From Streptomyces sp. B3I8 (GTDB lineage Bacteria; Actinomycetota; Actinomycetes; Streptomycetales; Streptomycetaceae), in assembly GCF_030816915.1 (NCBI RefSeq), contig NZ_JAUSYN010000002.1, forward strand, positions 6,833,501 through 6,897,500: DNA of 64,000 nucleotides, written 5' to 3'. The first letter of the stretch is position 1, and every line of letters begins with the position of its first letter. Shown here piece by piece: positions 14,825 to 22,187 of this stretch. The notes beneath the pieces were generated by a model. It was not told the origin of the DNA. It searched no databases and worked only from the letters and a program-made list of their open reading frames with translations. A program made the position numbers and the translations under genes.

Positions 14825-15216
14825 CTAATAGCCCTGTGGTTGCATTCCTGGCAAAAATCGAGCACGGATGCCTGATCTTGCGAGATGCGGGAAGTGACGA
14901 TGACGTCAGTGACTGGGACCCGGCGTCCAGCAGCTGGTATCGAGAGGGCAGTTCACTCATCTTCGGCGTTCAGGCCAGTGTCGACGGTCCTGTCGAATGC
15001 GAGGTATGGAAGTCGGCTCCGCCTGTGGTGCTTCCGGCGAACCTCTTTGAGGTGTCACTTCCATGTCCGTCCGGGTGGCTCGTATTGCACGACCCGAACG
15101 AATATGCCCGAATGCAATTCACGGGATTCCGTGACTCTGTGATCTGTTCGGTAATGGCGGATGATCCGCAATTTCCGTCAAAGGTTCAGATCTTGCTGAG
15201 GGCAGAAGGCAAGTAG
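14818..15216 (+). CDS. Candidate immunity protein for the orphan tip
   Basis: A 132-residue soluble protein of unknown family (VVAFLAKIEHGCLILRDAG, FEVSLPCPSGWLVLHDPNEY, DSVICSVMADDPQFPSKVQ), rich in beta strand. The ATG lies seven bases inside the tip frame, with AAGGAA ahead, so it is coupled to the tip. Low G+C and position mirror the first immunity gene at 4293-4763, to which it shows no evident similarity. Immunity is inferred from context only. Confidence 0.65.
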   Translation: MVANSPVVAFLAKIEHGCLILRDAGSDDDVSDWDPASSSWYREGSSLIFGVQASVDGPVECEVWKSAPPVVLPANLFEVSLPCPSGWLVLHDPNEYARMQFTGFRDSVICSVMADDPQFPSKVQILLRAEGK

Positions 15217-15341
15217 CTCTTGGCGCTCGCGGGAACGGGCGAGGTTCCATTCGGGGGTCTCGCCAGTTTCTCTATGCGGTGTGAGGGCGCCGTTCCGCTG
15301 GGGGATGTCGACCTTCCCGCGCCATTCCGAACCGCATAGTT

Positions 15342-15374
15342 GAAGCCCCGTCAGGTGCGTCCTGACGGGGCTTC
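15342..15374. terminator. Terminator hairpin behind the second immunity gene
   Basis: GAAGCCCCGTCAGG (15342-15355) pairs perfectly with 15361-15374 around a five-base loop. It corresponds in place and partly in sequence to the hairpin at 4811-4845, and the following 20 bases (CTGNATGGGGTGACGGCAG) are also shared, showing that the two units have a common ancestor. Confidence 0.8.
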
Positions 15375-15383
15375 TGCATGGGG

Positions 15384-15401
15384 TGACGGCAGTAGTTGAC
15401 G
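15384..15401. repeat. Integrase arm-like site, copy 2, left part (split by IS630)
   Basis: The first 18 bases of the arm-like repeat are here; the remainder continues at 16560-16566 after the IS630-family insertion. CG is present on both sides of the IS (15400-15401 and 16560-16561). Joined, the two parts restore the sequence seen at 4854-4876. Confidence 0.65.
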
Positions 15402-15429
15402 CTGAGGTTGAAAGGGTGGGGTGACGGGG

Positions 15430-16050
15430 TTACGGAGGCTCCGGCCCGAGTCCGGTCTCGGCTATGAAGCCGTCGAGCACTTCGGGGCGGCATTGGATGC
15501 CTCGTAGGCGGTTCTTCACGAGTGGGGTGAGGTCGTCGATCGTGCGGGGTGCGAGGTTGGCCAGGGACTTCTTCAGGTGGGCCCATACGCCTTCGACGGG
15601 GTTGAGGTCGGGTGCGTAGGGCGGGAGCTTGACGATGGTCAGCCAGTCGCTGTTGCGCTCACAGAACTCCCGCAGGGCCTTGGCGTGGTGGGTGCTGGCG
15701 TTGTCCCACACCACGATCAGCGGGGCACCGCCGAGCTGCCGCCGGGCGGAGGTGAGCAGGTCCGCGAACTCGCGGGCCCGGAAGCCCTTCTTCTCGCCGG
15801 TCCGGCCCCGGTAGGTCTGGGTCCGGTAGACCAGCCTGGTCTCGCGGCCCGGTCTGACGCAGATCATCCCGGCCATCAGGACCCGGCCGGACCCCTTGCC
15901 CGTCACCCTGACCAGCGGCGTCCTGCCGCGCCGTGACCAGGTCCGGCCCTTGCCGGGTTTGAGGTCCTGCCCGGCCTCGTCCTCAAAAACTACCCACGCG
16001 CCCAGGAGCTGGGCCGTCCTCTTACCCGTGACCACTGCTCCGTCCGCCAC
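15430..16050 (-). CDS. IS630 transposase, DDE catalytic part (second frame)
   Basis: This carries the DDE_3 domain: FEDEAGQ (first Asp), VWDNASTHHAK (second Asp) and PDLNPVEGVWAHLKK (final Glu), in the order of the IS630/Tc1 family. About 206 residues from the first usable GTG. It overlaps the frame at 15990-16505, and the coding sense passes from that frame to this one somewhere within 15990-16050 by a one-base shift. No classic slippery heptamer is obvious, so a disabling mutation is as likely as programmed frameshifting. Confidence 0.85.
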   Translation of the reverse strand: MADGAVVTGKRTAQLLGAWVVFEDEAGQDLKPGKGRTWSRRGRTPLVRVTGKGSGRVLMAGMICVRPGRETRLVYRTQTYRGRTGEKKGFRAREFADLLTSARRQLGGAPLIVVWDNASTHHAKALREFCERNSDWLTIVKLPPYAPDLNPVEGVWAHLKKSLANLAPRTIDDLTPLVKNRLRGIQCRPEVLDGFIAETGLGPEPP

Positions 16051-16505
16051 GACTCAACGGCCTGCTCGTCCCGCTCGGCGGCCCGATGCACGGGAACCTG
16101 CGGAGACCAGCCCACCCGGTGCAGCAGGTACGACACCCCACGCGGGGTGTACCGGTGCCCGAACAGCCGGTGGATCAGCTCCGCGACCCTCGCCAGGGTC
16201 CACCGCTGGTCCTCGCTCCAGCCATGCGCCGCCGGCCCCGCCTCCAACTCGGCCTGCAACCGCTCGGCCTGGACATCGTCCAGCCGGCACGGAAAGCCGC
16301 CAGCCCCCTTGGAAGCCAGGGCCGCGTGGCCGCCCTCGCGCCAGACAGCGTGCCAGGCGTACGCCGACTTCCGCGACACCCGTAATCTGCGGGCCACCTC
16401 CGGCGGCCGCGCCCCTTGCCCGAACATCTCCGCGGCCTCGAAACGCACCGTCTCACGCTTCGTCCGCCCCGCAGCGGTCAGACCGCCGCCATCCGCGTAC
16501 CTCAT
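15990..16505 (-). CDS. IS630 transposase, DNA-binding part (first frame)
   Basis: About 171 residues with two helix-turn-helix segments: RPPEVARRLRVSRKSAYAW and, after a linker, WTLARVAELIHRLFGHRYT with GVSYLLHRVGW (winged-helix, Rhz-type). It ends at a TAG just before the catalytic FEDEAG segment, which continues in the other frame. The ATG at 16505 lies inside the IS. Confidence 0.82.
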   Translation of the reverse strand: MRYADGGGLTAAGRTKRETVRFEAAEMFGQGARPPEVARRLRVSRKSAYAWHAVWREGGHAALASKGAGGFPCRLDDVQAERLQAELEAGPAAHGWSEDQRWTLARVAELIHRLFGHRYTPRGVSYLLHRVGWSPQVPVHRAAERDEQAVESWRTEQWSRVRGRPSSWARG

Positions 16506-16567
16506 GACGAGGACATAGCACCACCAACGCCCGCTGTCACCCCACCCTTTCAACCTCAGCGGCAACG

Positions 16568-17275
16568 TCAGCGGACGATGGCTCCGCACAGTGCGTCATC
16601 GCGGGTCGGCTCGTGGCTGGCGGGACCGTCGAGTGCGGTGCTGAGGGTGTTGATGGCGTCACGCTGGAGGCGGAGTCGGAGGTGGGCGTAGACGGTGGCG
16701 GTGACGCCGATGTGGGCGTGGCCGAGGAGTTCTTTGATCACGACGAGTTCGATGCCCTGTTCCAGGAGCAGGGTGGCGGTGGAGTGTCTGAGGTCGTGGA
16801 AGCGGATGCGGCGGAGGCGGGCAGTGCGGAGGAGCGTGTTGAAGGTGCGGGTGAGGTTGGTCGGGTCGATCGGTCTGCCCTGCACCGTGGTGAACACGTG
16901 CCCGTCGTGCTGCCACGTGGAGCCCGCTGCCTCGTGCTCGCGTTTCTGCTGCTCGTGGTGGAGCTTCAGCGACTGGACGCAGCGGGTGGGGAGGGCGATG
17001 CATCGTTCGGAGGCGCGCGTCTTGGTGGGCAGTGTGGTGAGCCCGCCCGCGCTGGTGCGCTGCAAGGTTCGGCGGATTGCGGGGGTGCCCGCGTCGAGGT
17101 GGAGGTCTTCCCAGCGCAGTCCGAGGAGTTCGCCCTTGCGGAGTCCGGTGTGGAGGGCGAGTTCGAACAGCGCGTGCAGCCGGTGATTGTGCGTTGCGGT
17201 GAGGAACTGACGGGCTTCGTCGACGTTGAAGGGTTGGAAGCGTCGGGGGCGGGGCGTGCCGGTGCGGACGTTCCG
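16568..17275 (-). pseudogene. Integrase remnant lacking the N-terminal half
   Basis: It is closely similar to residues 197-435 of the integrase at 4878-6185 and starts abruptly at RNVRTGTPRP. The catalytic R, HDLRH, GHAH and VYAH residues are all kept, but arm-binding and core-binding domains are gone. The frame stays open upstream to 17398 through unrelated sequence, so a fusion protein is possible but would not be a working integrase. It sits behind the orphan tip-immunity pair exactly as the intact integrase sits behind the active pair. Confidence 0.9.
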
Positions 17276-17467
17276 GAGCGCAAGCGCACCCTCACGACGG
17301 AGATGCGCGAAATGGCCGACTATCTGGGCGTCGTCGGGTAGCTGCCACGCAACGTGGCAGTTCGTGAACCACGGGTCGCGAACTGCCATGCCTCCCACTG
17401 GGGTGACGATCGGTCAGTTCCTACGGTCAGTGTGTCCACGATCAGTGACCCAGGCCGGGGGTGCCCA
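17276..17467. other. Junction region upstream of the integrase remnant
   Basis: Sequence unrelated to the intact element begins here. A plus-strand frame ending at 17341 (TLTTEMREMADYLGVVG) looks like the last residues of a lost gene. It is followed by two inverted repeats that share bases: TGCCACG with CGTGGCA (17343-17359), and GCAGTTCG with CGAACTGC (17357-17364 and 17379-17386). These could be a terminator or an operator for the small gene at 17468. Nothing else is recognised. Confidence 0.4.
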
Positions 17468-17551
17468 GTGAGCCAGCCCAGAAGCGATGCCGACCGCATG
17501 CGCTGCAGAGAGCTGTACGACGCCGCGTCGGGTGGGGGAGGGCCCCGCTTA

Positions 17552-18409
17552 GACCGTGTCCTACGTGGTGAGGCGGACAAGTCGCTTGTAGCAGCAGAGG
17601 GCGGCGGCGAGGCGGCCAGGTAGTTGCGGGGATCGCGTTCGTAGCGGGGGCTGAGCCGGCGGTAGCCGGACAGCCACGACATGGTGCGCTCGATCACCCA
17701 GCGGCGTCGCCCTAATCGCTCGCTGGACTCGATGCCCTTGCGGGCGATGCGCACGCCGATGCGCTTCCCGCGGAGCCATCTGCGCAGATCGGCGCGGTCG
17801 TAGGCTTTGTCCGCATGCAGACGCTGGGGCTTGAAGTAGCGGCCGCGGTGGGGGTCGTGTCTCGTTTGGTGACCCTCCACCATCGGCTTCAGACCTTCGC
17901 TGTCGTGGGTGTTGCCGGCCGAGACGCCGACGAGAAGGGGCAGTCCGTTCGCGTCCGACAGGACGTGCATCTTGGAACCCGGCTTGCCCCGGTCCACGGG
18001 GCTCGGACCTGTGTGTTCGCCCCTTTTTTCGCCCTCACGTGGGCGGTGTCAAGGACGACGCGGGTGACGTCGAGGAGGCCGGCGTCGTCGAGCCGGTGCA
18101 GCACGGCCTCGTGCAGCCGCCCCCAGACACCGGCTCTCGACCAGATCAGGAACCGCCGGTGGGCGGTCGACTTCGATATCCCGAAGCACGGCGGCAGGGC
18201 CCGCCAGGCGCAGCCGGACACCAGCACGTAGATGATCGCCGCGAACAACGTCTCATCAGGGATGTCCTGCGTTCCGCCGCCCTGCGGCCGCACCTTCGAC
18301 GGCGGGATCAGCGGCTTCGCGATCTCCCACAACCCGTCCGGAACAATCCAACTCCACGTACCCCGCCCCATGGACGGACCAACGACGCCTCACCACATAG
18401 GACACGGTC
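17552..18409. mobile_element. IS5-family (IS427-like) insertion sequence
   Basis: An 858-bp element with terminal inverted repeats of about 24 bp and one mismatch (17552 on, GACCGTGTCCTACGTGGTGA; 18386-18409). TTA target duplications lie at 17549-17551 and 18410-18412. It carries a two-frame transposase on the minus strand. Confidence 0.9.
17561..18371 (-). pseudogene. IS5-family transposase, frameshifted
   Basis: The first frame (18371 to 17889) gives the DUF4096/HTH part (WEIAKPLIPP, ACAWRALPPCFGISKSTAHRR). The DDE part continues in another frame from about 18020 (DRGKPGSKMHVLSDANGLPL, ADKAYD, RRWVIERTMSWLSGYRRL). The switch lies at a run of six A and four G (minus strand, 18018-18029), the usual site of programmed frameshifting in this group. 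Near 17615 the frame shifts again: the usual ending (AAALCCYKRLVRLTT) is only found in a third frame, which suggests a short deletion. This copy is therefore probably inactive. Confidence 0.85.
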
Positions 18410-18503
18410 TTAGAGGCAGCTTGCTCGATGAAGACATTCAACTGGCTCGCAATGCGCGCAGGCGAACATAAGTGACGTGGGTTGCGTGTTCCTAGCGCGA
18501 ACC

Positions 18504-18538
18504 TGTGCCCCCGTCGGGACCCATTCAGCGGGGGCACA
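18504..18538. terminator. Hairpin next to the third arm-like site
   Basis: TGTGCCCCCG (18504-18513) pairs with CGGGGGCACA (18529-18538). As at 4811-4876 and 15342-15401, a terminator-like hairpin directly precedes an arm-like repeat, suggesting that this is the edge of a third, largely deleted unit or the far edge of the second. Confidence 0.6.
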
Positions 18539-18546
18539 AGACGTTG

Positions 18547-18569
18547 TGACGGCAGCGGTTAACGGCAAC
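18547..18569. repeat. Integrase arm-like site, copy 3 (diverged)
   Basis: It shares 20 of 23 bases with 4854-4876; the second unit reads TAACGGCA instead of TGACGGCA. No integrase sequence follows; ordinary chromosomal DNA (the DUF2470 gene) begins within 100 bp. It probably marks the present chromosome-side border of the accessory region. Confidence 0.5.
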
Positions 18570-18643
18570 GGCGGTGGACGACGGATGCAGGGGGTGGTTC
18601 GGGTGTGTCCGCTCGTGACGCGCCTGTGCCCGTCGGTGGACGG

Positions 18644-18664
18644 AACGGCGCGTCACGCGCCGTT
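18644..18664. terminator. Hairpin over the stop codon of the DUF2470 gene
   Basis: AACGGCGCG (18644-18652) and CGCGCCGTT (18656-18664) pair around a three-base loop that is the TGA stop codon of the minus-strand gene. A likely intrinsic terminator without a T run. Confidence 0.6.
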
Positions 18665-19375
18665 TTCCGTCACGCGTGGGAATGACCTCGCTCCGCATGT
18701 CCGTGCCGCCTGGGTCAGCAGGACGTGCATCCGCTCCGACAGTTGCGTCACGTCGTCCGCCGGGCGGTGGAACGTCAGGCGGACGTCCCCGTGGTCGCGC
18801 ACCCGCTCGACCCGTAGCGTCAGCCCGTGGCGGTCCACCGCGAGTGGCCGTACCCGGACCGCCCCCTGCAACTGCTCACGCTCCATCAGCAGGCTCAGTC
18901 GCTCCACCGCGGCCGGGTGGCAGTCGGCCAGGTGGGTCAGGAGCCTCGCCTCCGCCTCTGCCAGCGGATCCGGTCCCGCGGCGGCGTACTCGTCGAGGTC
19001 GACGAGCGCCGCTCCAGTGGCCCGTCGTAGCACCATCCGGGTCGGCCGGAAGACCAGGTGCTCGTCCCACGGCGCCAGCCGGCCCGCCATCCACAGCCGG
19101 GCGCGGATCCGTGCCCGCACCGGTACGGGCGCGACATCGGCGAACTCCAGCACTGCCGACGGCTCGCCGCGCGGTGCGCAGACCGCGGCGGTGAGCAGCC
19201 CGCTGCCCTCGGGCACGGTCAGCAGGATCCTGCCGTCGGCGTCGACGCGGTGGGCGCCGACGAACTCCTCCTTGCCGCCCTCCGAGGTCACCGCGCAGCT
19301 CCATGCGACGGCCGTCACCGACCGGGCGTGTTCCGCCGCGGTGGGCGCCGCCGTCCAGGTGTGAGGGTCAGCCAT
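18653..19375 (-). CDS. DUF2470 (HugZ C-terminal-like) protein, iron-regulated
   Basis: A 240-residue soluble protein. The last 80 residues (DPLAEAEARLLTHLADCHPAAVERLSLL, then VRVRPLAVDRHGLTLRV) match DUF2470, the domain that in HugZ-type heme oxygenases contacts heme. The N-terminal part lacks an obvious complete flavin-like split barrel, so enzymatic heme cleavage is uncertain. An iron box overlaps the promoter just upstream, which supports a role in heme or iron use. The ATG has AAGGAGG ahead. Confidence 0.82.
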   Translation of the reverse strand: MADPHTWTAAPTAAEHARSVTAVAWSCAVTSEGGKEEFVGAHRVDADGRILLTVPEGSGLLTAAVCAPRGEPSAVLEFADVAPVPVRARIRARLWMAGRLAPWDEHLVFRPTRMVLRRATGAALVDLDEYAAAGPDPLAEAEARLLTHLADCHPAAVERLSLLMEREQLQGAVRVRPLAVDRHGLTLRVERVRDHGDVRLTFHRPADDVTQLSERMHVLLTQAARTCGARSFPRVTENGA

Positions 19376-19387
19376 GCCCCAGCCTCC

Positions 19388-19406
19388 TTAGGTTAGCCTG
19401 ACCTAA
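19388..19406 (-). promoter_or_regulatory. Iron box (DmdR/IdeR operator)
   Basis: The 19-bp sequence TTAGGTTAGCCTGACCTAA is an almost perfect interrupted palindrome of the DtxR/DmdR consensus. It lies 12 bp upstream of the DUF2470 start and overlaps its ribosome site region, so bound Fe-regulator would block transcription when iron is plentiful. Confidence 0.85.
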
Positions 19407-19454
19407 CTTATCGGAGAACGAGGAGTACGCCAACCACGTCGGCACTTCGGCGCG

Positions 19455-20063
19455 TCAGGGGGTGACCGCACCCCACAGCGCTCGTACGCACAGGTCCCGT
19501 ACCTGTTCCCGGCTCGGTTCCCCGTGCCGCAGCCACTCCAGGCACACCGCCGTGGTGAAGGCCAGCCACCCGCGTACCGCCATCCGCAGTTCGGGCCGCT
19601 CCTCGACGGTCCACCCGAACTCGGGGTCGGCCGCCAGCGCCGCGAGGATCTGCCGCTCCTGGGCGGCCAGCGACCGCCGGTACACCTGACGCACCGCCTG
19701 GTCCCCGGCCGCGTCGGCGCGGTGGAAGGCACGGAAGCCGTGCGCGTGCTCCTCCACATAGCCGAGGAAGGTGTCGAGTCCGGCGGGCAGTTGCGCGCGG
19801 ACGGACACGCCCGGCACGGCCGCCGTCATCCGCAGCACCCGCTCGCTCTCGCGGGCGACGACGGCGGCGAAGAAGTCCCGCTTGGTGGGGAAGTAGTGGT
19901 ACAGCAGCCCTCGCGACACGCCGGCCAGCTCGGCGACCTGCTCGATCCACACGTCGTCGTACGGGTCGTCCGAGAAGAGGCGCGCCCCGACCGACAGCAA
20001 CTGCTCCCGCCGCTCCCGCGTACTCAACCGCCGCCGCACACGCGCTTTGTCCCCGTCGGTCAT
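19455..20063 (-). CDS. TetR-family transcriptional regulator
   Basis: A 202-residue protein with an N-terminal TetR helix-turn-helix (about 14-60; VWIEQVAELAGVSRGLLYHY, FPTKRDFFAAVVA) and an all-helical ligand domain. It lies 79 bp downstream of the FAD monooxygenase in the same direction and may be co-transcribed with it. Its target is not evident; the monooxygenase already has a divergent TetR partner. Confidence 0.9.
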   Translation of the reverse strand: MTDGDKARVRRRLSTRERREQLLSVGARLFSDDPYDDVWIEQVAELAGVSRGLLYHYFPTKRDFFAAVVARESERVLRMTAAVPGVSVRAQLPAGLDTFLGYVEEHAHGFRAFHRADAAGDQAVRQVYRRSLAAQERQILAALAADPEFGWTVEERPELRMAVRGWLAFTTAVCLEWLRHGEPSREQVRDLCVRALWGAVTP

Positions 20064-20142
20064 TGCCGCACTGTACTGCGGCGTTGTGCGGGAGGGTCGT
20101 GCGTCGGCGTGCCACGGGCGGCGGCCGGTTCCGGCCGGGCGG

Positions 20143-21276
20143 TCAGGAGGGCTGGACCTCCTCGAAGAGGGCGAGGGCCTCGGCGGGGTCGGGGCCCACG
20201 AGGCGTTCCAGGCCGGTCGTCGTGATGCGTGCCCACCGGCCGGCCCGCTCCCACATCCGTGTCTCGAAAGCGCGGACGGCCTCGTCGATGTCGGCGGGGC
20301 CGGCGGCGAGCGACTCGGCCAGTTCGGCCCCGTCCAGCATCGCGAGGTTGGCGCCCGCACCCAGCGGTGGCATCAGATGGGCGGCGTCGCCGAGCAGGGT
20401 CACTCCCGGGACATGGGTCCAGGTGTGGGACTCGGGCAGGGCGTACAGGGGGCGGCTGGTGAAGGCGGTGCCGTGCCGGAGGAGGTCGAGGACGGGGGAG
20501 GCCCAGCCGTCGAACAGGGTCAGCAGGGCCGACCGTACGGCATCGGCATCGATTCCGGCTCCGGTGCCGGTGACGGGATCGGCCTCGGTGTCCAGTGGCG
20601 CGCGGAACTGGGCGTACACCTTCACATGGCCGTCGCTGTTGCGTTGGGCGACGATCCCCCGGTTCACGCCGTACACCGCCACGGAGCCGTCGCCGATCAG
20701 CTGGGCCAGGCCGGGGTGGCGGTCGTCGACGTCGTCGAGGGAGGTCTCGACCGTGGTGACCCCGGTGTAGTGCGGGGTCGCGGACGACACCGTCGGACGT
20801 ACGCGTGACCAGGCGCCGTCCGCGCCGACGACCAGGTCGAACGCCTCCGGCCCACCGTCCGGGAAGTGGACCAGGACGCCGTCCCGGGCTCCCGGCTCCA
20901 CATGTGTCACGGCCCGGCCCCACCGGACGTCGAGCGGGCCGAGCAGCAGGTCGCGGAGCCGGCCCCGGTCGATCTCGGGGTTGGCCAGGTCGCCGGGGCG
21001 GGGCAGCCAGTCGCGCAGGACGGTGCCGTCGGGGTCCAGGATGCGCATGGCCTGGCCCTCCGGACGGGACAGCGCCCGGAACTCCGCGAGCAGCCCCGCC
21101 GCGTCGAGCGCACGCTGCCCCTGCCCCTCCCGCAGGTCGAGGGTGCCGCCCGGAGGGCGGGCGTCGGGGCCGGGGTCGCGTTCGAGGACGGTGACGGGGT
21201 GGCCGTGGCGGTGCAGCACCCGGGCGAGGGTGAGCCCGCCGGGGCCGGCGCCGACCACGGCGATACGGTGTCTCAT
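20143..21276 (-). CDS. FAD-dependent monooxygenase (TetX-like)
   Basis: A 377-residue class A flavoprotein monooxygenase. The FAD-binding GxGxxG motif is at the start (VVGAGPGGLTLARVLHRHG), the DG motif region in the middle (DLVVGADGAWSRVRP), and the GD motif near 285 (LLGDAAHLMPPLGAGANLAM). The last stretch is typical of TetX-like enzymes that hydroxylate aromatic polyketides or tetracyclines. Substrate unknown. It is divergent from a TetR gene with a palindromic operator covering its start codon region, so it is probably induced by its substrate. Confidence 0.92.
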   Translation of the reverse strand: MRHRIAVVGAGPGGLTLARVLHRHGHPVTVLERDPGPDARPPGGTLDLREGQGQRALDAAGLLAEFRALSRPEGQAMRILDPDGTVLRDWLPRPGDLANPEIDRGRLRDLLLGPLDVRWGRAVTHVEPGARDGVLVHFPDGGPEAFDLVVGADGAWSRVRPTVSSATPHYTGVTTVETSLDDVDDRHPGLAQLIGDGSVAVYGVNRGIVAQRNSDGHVKVYAQFRAPLDTEADPVTGTGAGIDADAVRSALLTLFDGWASPVLDLLRHGTAFTSRPLYALPESHTWTHVPGVTLLGDAAHLMPPLGAGANLAMLDGAELAESLAAGPADIDEAVRAFETRMWERAGRWARITTTGLERLVGPDPAEALALFEEVQPS

Positions 21277-21296
21277 GTCGATACACTGTATTGACA
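21276..21296. promoter_or_regulatory. Palindromic TetR operator between monooxygenase and regulator
   Basis: A 21-bp near-palindrome: TGTC (21276-21279), ATACA (21281-21285), central C, TGTAT (21287-21291), GACA (21293-21296). Only the pair at 21280/21292 does not match. It touches the monooxygenase start codon and lies 37 bp ahead of the divergent TetR gene. TTGACA within it may also act as a -35 box. Confidence 0.7.
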
Positions 21297-21333
21297 CGCT
21301 ACGGCGCATCGCAAGGGTCGGTACGGTGTCCCT

Positions 21334-22032
21334 ATGACTGTCTGGGACCGGCCGGAACCGCCGAAGCGCCCCGTGCCGCTCGACCGGGAACGCATCGTCG
21401 CCACCGCCGTCGCGCTGGCCGACGAGGGCGGGCTGGAGGCGGTGTCGTTGCGCAAGGTCGCCGCCCGGCTGGACGCGGGCCCGATGCGGCTGTACCGGTA
21501 CATCGCCACCAAGGAGGAGCTGTTCGACCTCATGGTGGACGAGGTGCAGGCCGAGATTCTCCCCGAGGAGCGGCCCGGCGACTGGCGCGAGGCGCTGCGC
21601 ACACTCGCCCACCGCACCCGACGGGCCGCGCTCCGCCACGAATGGCTGGCCGACCTTCTCGGCGGCCGTCCGGCCCTCGGCCCGAACGGCCTCGCCCTGA
21701 GCGAGTCCACGCTGGCCGCCCTCGACGGCCACGCCGACATCGACACGGCCATGCGGGCCGTGGAGACGGTCAGCGCCTACTACATCGGCGCGATCCGACG
21801 CGAGATCACCCGCCTGCGGGCCGAGCGTGCGACGGGTCTGTCGAAGCACGACTGGCAGCGTGCCCGCGGCCCGCACCTCACGAAGGCGCTGGCCACGGGC
21901 CGCTTCCCCGCTCTTTCCCGGGCCGTGCACGACGCCGCGGACACGGACCCGGAGACCTCCTTCACGACCGGCCTCGACTGGGTCCTCGACGCCGTCTCCG
22001 CGAAGCTCGTCCCGCCGCCACCCCCGACCTGA
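21334..22032 (+). CDS. TetR-family regulator with TetR_C_1-type domain
   Basis: A 232-residue protein. The helix-turn-helix is at about 20-66 (AVSLRKVAARLDAGPMRLYRY, ATKEELFDLMVDEV), followed by a long helical ligand domain typical of the tetracycline-repressor C-terminal group. It is divergent from the FAD monooxygenase with a shared palindromic operator, so it most likely represses the monooxygenase and itself. No Shine-Dalgarno site is seen; TACGGT six bases before the ATG suggests a leaderless message. Confidence 0.9.
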   Translation: MTVWDRPEPPKRPVPLDRERIVATAVALADEGGLEAVSLRKVAARLDAGPMRLYRYIATKEELFDLMVDEVQAEILPEERPGDWREALRTLAHRTRRAALRHEWLADLLGGRPALGPNGLALSESTLAALDGHADIDTAMRAVETVSAYYIGAIRREITRLRAERATGLSKHDWQRARGPHLTKALATGRFPALSRAVHDAADTDPETSFTTGLDWVLDAVSAKLVPPPPPT

Positions 22033-22187
22033 CGGTCCGGGCTCCCGGGGCGCGCGAACCCCTTGCCGTCTTGACGAAGATTCGGTCCAGGACGACACTG
22101 GCCGCGTTATTGAACCCACGTACAACACGCGGTCCGACGGGAGCCTGCGCCGGCCTCCCGAGCTGCCGCACCGACGGGGAGGGCGTC

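Larger units (their letters stand above)
15402..16559. mobile_element. IS630-family insertion sequence
   Basis: The element is 1158 bp with perfect 24-bp terminal inverted repeats (15402-15425 starting CTGAGGTTGAAAGGGTGGGG, and 16536-16559). It is inserted within an integrase arm-like repeat, which is restored when the IS is removed. IS630 elements normally duplicate TA; here a two-base CG repeat, or no duplication if the ends are one base longer, is seen. Two overlapping transposase frames lie on the minus strand. Confidence 0.9.
17468..18475 (+). pseudogene. Small gene of unknown function interrupted by the IS5-family element
   Basis: Removing the IS (17552-18409) and one TTA restores an in-frame 48-residue protein: it runs from the GTG at 17468 (SQPRSDADRMRCRELYDAA) to the end after the IS (MKTFNWLAMRAGEHK, stop at 18473-18475). 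No family is recognised. The continuous frame across the join supports a real gene, but its shortness keeps this tentative. Confidence 0.45.
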
